A DNA stretch of 24,946 bases, from the NCBI GenBank assembly GCA_934667425.1, contig CAKULV010000045.1, positions 1-24,946 on the forward strand, read 5' to 3'. A program made the translations under genes and the position numbers. The notes beneath the pieces are model-generated. The model had not been told where the DNA came from. It saw only the letters and a program-made list of their open reading frames with translations, and ran no database searches. How positions within the stretch are numbered: the first letter of the stretch is position 1; every line of letters begins with the position of its first letter. The DNA is from an uncultured Kiritimatiellota bacterium (GTDB lineage: Bacteria > Verrucomicrobiota > Kiritimatiellia > RFP12 > UBA1067). This document shows positions 21,298-24,946 of the stretch, piece after piece.

Positions 21298-22590
21298 TCA
21301 GATCATCCTCAGGCGAACCGGGGCCTCGGAGACTACGCCAGATGCCTTGATCTCATCGAGCGCCGCCTCAAGGTCCGCAGTGCGCGACTTGTGCGTGAGC
21401 ACGACCACCGGCACCTGCGCACCATCGCCGCTCGCCTTCTGCGAAGCGGCGGATATCGACACCCCATGCTTTCCGAGCGTGGAGGCTACCGTGCCGAAAG
21501 CACCAGGCCTGTCCTCGAGCATGAAGCGCAGGTAGAAGCGGGAAACGATGTCTCCGGCGGCGCGAAGCCTGGTGACACCCTCGCCATAGGTGGGCGCCGC
21601 CCGGCTGTAGCGGGTCTCCCCGTGGGCGAGGTTGCGGGCAATGTCGCCGATGTCGGCCACGACCGTGGAGGCTGTCGGGGCCCGGCCGGCCCCGCGCCCG
21701 TAGTACATGGTGTAGTCGCTCATGTCGCCGTTCACCATCGCCGCGTTGAACACGCCATTGACGTTGGCCAGCATATGGGAGAGCGGGACAAGCGTGGGAT
21801 GCACGCCCACCTCAACCTCTCCGCCATCGCGCACAACGCACGCAAGGAGCTTGATGCGATATCCAAAATCTGCGGCGTACTTCACGTCGTCGCCGGAAAG
21901 GTTGCGGATGCCCTCCACCTGCACCTGGTCGAGCGTGGGCTGGAACCCGTAGGCGAGGGCCGCGAGTATGCACGCCTTGTGCGCGGTGTCGAAGCCGTCG
22001 ATGTCGAGAGACGGGTTCGCCTCGGCGTACCCGAGCTTCTGCGCATCCTTCAGTATCTCGTCGAATGGCTTGCCCTCGTTCTCCATGCGCGTGAGGATGT
22101 AGTTGCACGTGCCGTTGAGGATGCCGTGTATGGAGTTGATCTCGTTGGCGGCGAGCCCTTCTCGCAGGACGCGTATGATCGGGATGCCGCCGCCGACGCT
22201 CGCGCCGAAGTAGATGTCCACGCCCTGCGCGGCTGCGGCGTCGAATATCTCCCTGCCGTATTCGGCGAGCAGCTTCTTGTTGGCGGTCACGACGCACTTC
22301 TTCGCAGCAATCGCATCAAGCACGAGCTTCTTGGCTATTCCAGTCCCGCCGATAGTCTCCACGACGATGCCGATGCCATCGTCCGCAATCACTGACGATG
22401 CGTCGGTGGTGAGCACATCCGCCGGCACCGATACGCCGCGGTCCGTCGTGATGTCGAGATCCGCAATGCGCCTGAGGACGATCTTCACGCCAAGCCGCCT
22501 GGCCATTACATCGCCATGCTCGAGCAATCCCTGCGCAACGCCCGCGCCGACCGTTCCGAATCCAAGTATGCCTACTCCAACTTCTTTCAT
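21298..22590 (-). CDS. hom: homoserine dehydrogenase
   Basis: A 430-residue cytoplasmic enzyme of normal length for the ACT-containing form. It reduces aspartate semialdehyde to homoserine in threonine and methionine synthesis. The N-terminal nucleotide-binding GFGTVGAG (10-17) is followed by VVTANKKLLAEYG, GGGIPIIRVLREG, the NGTCNYILTRM motif and GYAEANPSLDIDGFDTAHK, all family hallmarks. The ACT domain (about 350-430, LRFMLEDRPGAFGTVASTL) suggests feedback by threonine. AGGAG lies 10 nt before ATG 22590. It has its own promoter facing the TPR gene. Two carbohydrate genes follow on the same strand, an odd pairing for an amino-acid gene, so they may be read from this promoter or have their own. 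Confidence 0.95.
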   Translation of the reverse strand: MKEVGVGILGFGTVGAGVAQGLLEHGDVMARRLGVKIVLRRIADLDITTDRGVSVPADVLTTDASSVIADDGIGIVVETIGGTGIAKKLVLDAIAAKKCVVTANKKLLAEYGREIFDAAAAQGVDIYFGASVGGGIPIIRVLREGLAANEINSIHGILNGTCNYILTRMENEGKPFDEILKDAQKLGYAEANPSLDIDGFDTAHKACILAALAYGFQPTLDQVQVEGIRNLSGDDVKYAADFGYRIKLLACVVRDGGEVEVGVHPTLVPLSHMLANVNGVFNAAMVNGDMSDYTMYYGRGAGRAPTASTVVADIGDIARNLAHGETRYSRAAPTYGEGVTRLRAAGDIVSRFYLRFMLEDRPGAFGTVASTLGKHGVSISAASQKASGDGAQVPVVVLTHKSRTADLEAALDEIKASGVVSEAPVRLRMI

Positions 22591-22620
22591 CGCCTCATGT
22601 CTCCTAAAAAATTTTTGCGT

Positions 22621-22649
22621 ATGATACCATGATTTCGTACTTGCGGCAA
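22621..22649 (-). promoter_or_regulatory. promoter of hom, -35 TTGCCG and extended -10 TGGTATCAT
   Basis: On the minus strand, TTGCCG (22649-22644) is 17 bp from TATCAT (22626-22621), which is preceded by TGG to make an extended -10. Initiation near 22614 would give a 24-nt leader with AGGAG before ATG 22590. The -35 overlaps that of the opposing promoter. Confidence 0.65.
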
Positions 22650-22669
22650 ATGCGTTTTCCGTCTATAAT
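22641..22669 (+). promoter_or_regulatory. promoter of the TPR / metalloenzyme pair, -35 TTGCGG and -10 TATAAT
   Basis: TTGCGG (22641-22646) and TATAAT (22664-22669) are 17 bp apart. Initiation near 22676 gives a leader of about 36 nt to ATG 22712. The -35 lies inside the palindrome TTGCGGCAA (22641-22649) shared with the hom promoter. Confidence 0.7.
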
Positions 22670-22711
22670 ACGAATGTCTTTCGTTTTTTGAACATAATGG
22701 AGTCGAAGAAA

Positions 22712-23584
22712 ATGGCAAATCTCAAGAAACCGCTGGTGGCGTCAATCTCAATCCTGGCCGTCGTTGCAGGGGCATTTTACGGGGCCCTCCTGCTGATGAG
22801 GGAGGATCCGGAGCAGGCGAAGGCCACGCAGAAGGCAGTCCGCAAGGAGTTCCGCGCCGCGCCGATGGACGAGATGGCGAAGCGACTCCGCAGGCTCACC
22901 GACGAGCGCAGCGTCTCCGTCAAGGCCAAAAAGTCCTTCCCGTTCGTGTCGGTATGCTACGGTCCGAAGATTCCGTACGATTCCATCGGGCTGCTTGCGG
23001 AAGAGGCCTTCCTGAAGCTCACGGGCGACACGAAATCCAAGAAGGCCGACACAGACCGTCGCACAAGGGAGCTTATCGAATTCTCGAAGCACCTCATCGG
23101 CACGGGGAAACTGTCCGACTCCGAGAAGAACTCCCTGTGCGAACGGCGCCTTGACGGCTACTTCCTGATAGGCGACTACGATGGCGCGGTAAACCTCCTT
23201 GAGGGCGAGGGAATCGCCGGCCGCTCCGAAGGCTGGTGCAAAAGCACCGCCGCAAAGCTGCGCGCGCACAAGGCCATGGAGGCGGGGCAGAACAGTGAGG
23301 CCATTGAGCAGCTGCTCGTGTTCATCGACTACATGCTCTCCAGCGAGATGGAGGATTTCGAGGATTCCGATCCGGCGAACGGCGTGATATACTCCCGCGA
23401 ATGGGTCGCCGCGAAGAACTACATGAGGTGCAAGGCCCTGTCCGAAGCCGCTGGCGACGCAAAGGGCGCGTCCGAATTCGAGGCCAAGGCCAAGCCACTC
23501 TACAAGGCGGCGCTCCACAAGGCCGAGGAAGACAACGTCTCCCTCGAAGAACTCAAGAAAGAAATGAAGTCGTACGGCCTGTGA
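22712..23584 (+). CDS. membrane-anchored TPR-like protein of unknown function
   Basis: A 290-residue protein. ATG 22712 is preferred because GGAG (22699-22702) sits 9 nt upstream and it gives a compact signal anchor; ATG 22697 is five codons longer. Residues about 7-28 (LVASISILAVVAGAFYGALLL) form one membrane segment, leaving the helical remainder outside the cytoplasm. The body is made of paired amphipathic helices with TPR-like spacing (YFLIGDYDGAVNLLEGEGI, HKAMEAGQNSEAIEQLLVFI, RCKALSEAAGDAKGASEFEAKAKPLYKAAL), consistent with a tetratricopeptide scaffold. No catalytic motif is seen. Its stop overlaps the GTG of the next gene (GTGA at 23581-23584), so the two are translationally coupled. 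Confidence 0.8.
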   Translation: MANLKKPLVASISILAVVAGAFYGALLLMREDPEQAKATQKAVRKEFRAAPMDEMAKRLRRLTDERSVSVKAKKSFPFVSVCYGPKIPYDSIGLLAEEAFLKLTGDTKSKKADTDRRTRELIEFSKHLIGTGKLSDSEKNSLCERRLDGYFLIGDYDGAVNLLEGEGIAGRSEGWCKSTAAKLRAHKAMEAGQNSEAIEQLLVFIDYMLSSEMEDFEDSDPANGVIYSREWVAAKNYMRCKALSEAAGDAKGASEFEAKAKPLYKAALHKAEEDNVSLEELKKEMKSYGL

Positions 23585-24432
23585 AGTTCGTCTACCTGTT
23601 CATCGACGGAGTTGGCATCGCGCCTCCATCCCCCGACAACCCGGTGAACCCCGAGGTGTGTCCCGCGCTTTGCAGGCTGATACGCGACCACGGCAAGCCC
23701 ATAGACGCAAATCTGGATGTTCCGGGCCTTCCGCAGTCCGCCACGGGGCAGACCACGATGTTCACCGGAGTCAATGCGTCCCGGTTCATGGGGCGGCACT
23801 GCGAGGGCTTCCCCGGTCCCGGGCTTAGGGACCTGATCGGCAGGGACAACCTGTTCCTCAAGCTTAAGGAGATGGGCAAGAAGGTCAAGTTTGCGGATGC
23901 GTACCTCGTGGAGTCCGCCGACGAGCTCGAGGCGAGGAGGTTCAAGTCCGTGACTACGGTCATGGCCCTCACGATGCCGGAGACGGTCTCCACGGTATCG
24001 GACCTCGCGGAGGACAACGCCGTGCTTCAGGACCTCACCCGCGAGACGGTACGCGACAGGTATCCCGACATTCCAGTCATAGACCCGGAAGACGCGGCAA
24101 GGCACCTGTTCGACATTATTCGGGCAAACGACTTCACGCTGTTCGAGTATTTCCAGACGGACGTTGCCGGCCACTCGATGGACTACGAACGCGCGTGCGC
24201 GGTGCTCCGCGAGTACGATGCATTCCTGTCTACACTCGTGCGCTTCACCGAGGCGGCCGGAGTGACGCTGATCATGACGTCCGACCACGGAAACATCGAG
24301 GCCGTAAACGAGCGCGGCCACACGCGCAACCCGGTCCCCTTCATCGCATTCGGCCCGAAAGAGGCGGATATCCGCGAGCGGGTGAACTCGCTCGTGGATG
24401 TCACCCCGGCAATCCTCGCGGCCATCAGTTGA
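23581..24432 (+). CDS. stand-alone metalloenzyme of the phosphoglycerate mutase / alkaline phosphatase superfamily
   Basis: A 283-residue protein starting at GTG 23581, which overlaps the upstream TGA; the frame is open further upstream but only as a shadow. Metal-binding and catalytic motifs of the Metalloenzyme family are all present: D9 in FIDGVG, nucleophile region PQSATGQT (51-58, S53 the likely phospho-acceptor), D194 and H198 in TDVAGHS, D235-H236 in SDHGN, and H247. It is far shorter than the roughly 510-residue cofactor-independent phosphoglycerate mutase and lacks its inserted phosphotransferase domain as a separate block, so a mutase activity is doubtful; a phosphatase or phosphomutase on another substrate is possible. 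No signal peptide is seen, so it is probably cytoplasmic. Confidence 0.85.
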   Translation: MKFVYLFIDGVGIAPPSPDNPVNPEVCPALCRLIRDHGKPIDANLDVPGLPQSATGQTTMFTGVNASRFMGRHCEGFPGPGLRDLIGRDNLFLKLKEMGKKVKFADAYLVESADELEARRFKSVTTVMALTMPETVSTVSDLAEDNAVLQDLTRETVRDRYPDIPVIDPEDAARHLFDIIRANDFTLFEYFQTDVAGHSMDYERACAVLREYDAFLSTLVRFTEAAGVTLIMTSDHGNIEAVNERGHTRNPVPFIAFGPKEADIRERVNSLVDVTPAILAAIS

Positions 24433-24433
24433 T

Positions 24434-24489
24434 GATTTACGATTGCATTTAGAGAATTTACGATTTGCGATTTATGATTTACGATTGCA
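24434..24489 (+). repeat. heptamer array, left arm of a composite inverted repeat
   Basis: Starting 2 bp after the metalloenzyme stop, the sequence runs in 7-bp steps: GATTTAC, GATTGCA, TTTAGAG, AATTTAC (with register kept), GATTTGC, GATTTAT, GATTTAC, GATTGCA. It is the inverse complement of the CGCAAAT-type heptamers at 24721-24755. Confidence 0.8.
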
Positions 24490-24556
24490 TTTGATCATTG
24501 GGTCATTTCGTGATTTGCCTTGCCGTCGAGATAGCTGCTGGAGACAACCTCCGCCA

Positions 24557-24659
24557 CGGGAGGGACGCACTTGTTGCGACCGAAGATGGACGCGGGAGGG
24601 TCGCACTTGTTGCGACCGCCGGTACAGCGCCACGGTCGCAACAAGTTGCGACTCTCCCG
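24557..24659. repeat. GC-rich palindromic core: two direct copies and one inverted copy of a 26-bp unit
   Basis: Copies at 24557-24582 and 24593-24618 are direct repeats 36 bp apart with one difference (GGGACGCAC against GGGTCGCAC). The copy at 24633-24659 is inverted and matches the second with one mismatch and one extra base. Copies two and three can form a stem of about 26 bp with a 14-nt loop. No coding signal is convincing here. Confidence 0.85.
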
Positions 24660-24668
24660 CACCATGCA

Positions 24669-24688
24669 CGACGACGAGGGCGTCGTCG
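24669..24688. repeat. perfect 8-bp hairpin
   Basis: CGACGACG (24669-24676), loop AGGG, CGTCGTCG (24681-24688). No T-tract follows on either strand, so it is not a typical intrinsic terminator. It sits next to the larger palindrome and appears part of the same repeat element. Confidence 0.8.
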
Positions 24689-24712
24689 CTACGATAAATC
24701 ATCAAATGGCTC

Positions 24713-24946
24713 AATGCAATCGCAAATCGCAAATCGTAAATCGCAAGTCATAAATAAACCTCTACACTTCTACACGGCTAAAACCTACCCTCTACCAACT
24801 ACCATCTACCAACTACCATCTACCATCTACCCTAAATGCAATCGCAAATCGCAAATCGTAAATCGCAAGTCATAAATAAACCTCTACACTTCTACACGGC
24901 TAAAACCTACCCTCTACCAACTACCATCTACCAACTACCATCTACC
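24713..24946 (+). repeat. 122-bp tandem repeat, second copy cut by the window edge
   Basis: Bases 24713-24834 recur from 24835 to 24946 with a constant 122-bp offset and no difference I could find. Each unit contains five CGCAAAT-type heptamers (24721-24755), a spacer, then seven CTACCAT/CTACCAA-type heptamers (24785-24833). More copies may follow beyond the window. Short open frames across it encode low-complexity peptides and are not credible genes. Confidence 0.9.

Noticed and set aside
17621..22395. Several 300-450 residue plus-strand open frames opposite GH2, permease and hom
   Set aside because: They result from GC-rich codon use on the minus strand; sequences are Arg/His-rich without domains, while the opposite frames match known families.
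24498..24875. Open frames across the right-end repeats (peptides rich in NRKSQI-like and LPSTIY-like words)
   Set aside because: They are direct translations of heptamer repeats, with no ribosome site or domain.
24713..24946. Possible CRISPR array
   Set aside because: The units are identical throughout with no unique spacers, the internal period is 7 bp, and no cas gene is near.

Overview
This window looks like a bacterial chromosome segment, GC-rich overall. Its content suggests a gut- or rumen-type member of the Verrucomicrobiota/Kiritimatiellota/Lentisphaerae group. The grounds are exported glycoside hydrolases (a DUF4091/GH123-like protein and a GH2), a beta-helix surface protein, a thrombospondin-type-3-repeat giant protein, MalK-type sugar import parts, an Rnf/Nqr subunit, NrdR and CCA-encoding tRNAs. 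The taxonomic call is inference from gene content; there is no rRNA or marker gene.

Layout, left to right. (1) 1-4125, minus strand: one compact unit read as MalK/UgpC-type ABC ATPase, purine nucleoside phosphorylase, Tat-exported metallophosphoesterase lipoprotein, small outer-membrane beta-barrel, and the N-terminal part of an M20 dipeptidase that runs off the left edge. (2) 4188-4348, plus strand: tRNA-Arg(UCU) and a CAU-anticodon tRNA, fired from a promoter that mirrors the ABC ATPase promoter. (3) 4327-8379, minus: a beta-helix protein followed by a DUF4091/GH123-like protein whose stop codon lies inside the antisense of the tRNA 3' end; by eye this stretch is less GC-rich than its surroundings. 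(4) 8554-9631, minus: an orphan RnfE/NqrD-like membrane subunit with a Cys-rich tail, then nrdR. (5) 9673-16767, minus: three exported or envelope proteins of unknown role, centred on an 1808-residue protein with two membrane segments, 20 Ca-binding TSP3-type repeats and a C-terminal alpha/beta-hydrolase domain. (6) 16847-22590, minus: homoserine dehydrogenase, a sugar ABC permease with a very large extracytoplasmic insertion, and a GH2 enzyme. (7) 22712-24432, plus: a membrane-anchored TPR-like protein overlapping a small stand-alone PGM/alkaline-phosphatase-superfamily metalloenzyme. (8) 24433-24946: non-coding repeats made of heptamer arrays, inverted arms, GC-rich palindromes and a 122-bp tandem repeat cut by the window edge.

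Promoters are unusually readable: six of seven candidates carry an extended -10 (TGn followed by a TATAAT-like hexamer), and TGTGGTATAAT occurs twice exactly and once as TGTGGTAAAAT. Two intergenic gaps hold paired divergent promoters: one built on a TGTGGT dyad, the other sharing a palindromic -35. Two genes (the ABC ATPase and the rnfE-like gene) appear to have almost no 5' leader. No CRISPR array, prophage or transposase gene was seen. The best candidates for something undescribed are the 9.7-16.8 kb envelope operon and the composite repeat at the right end.
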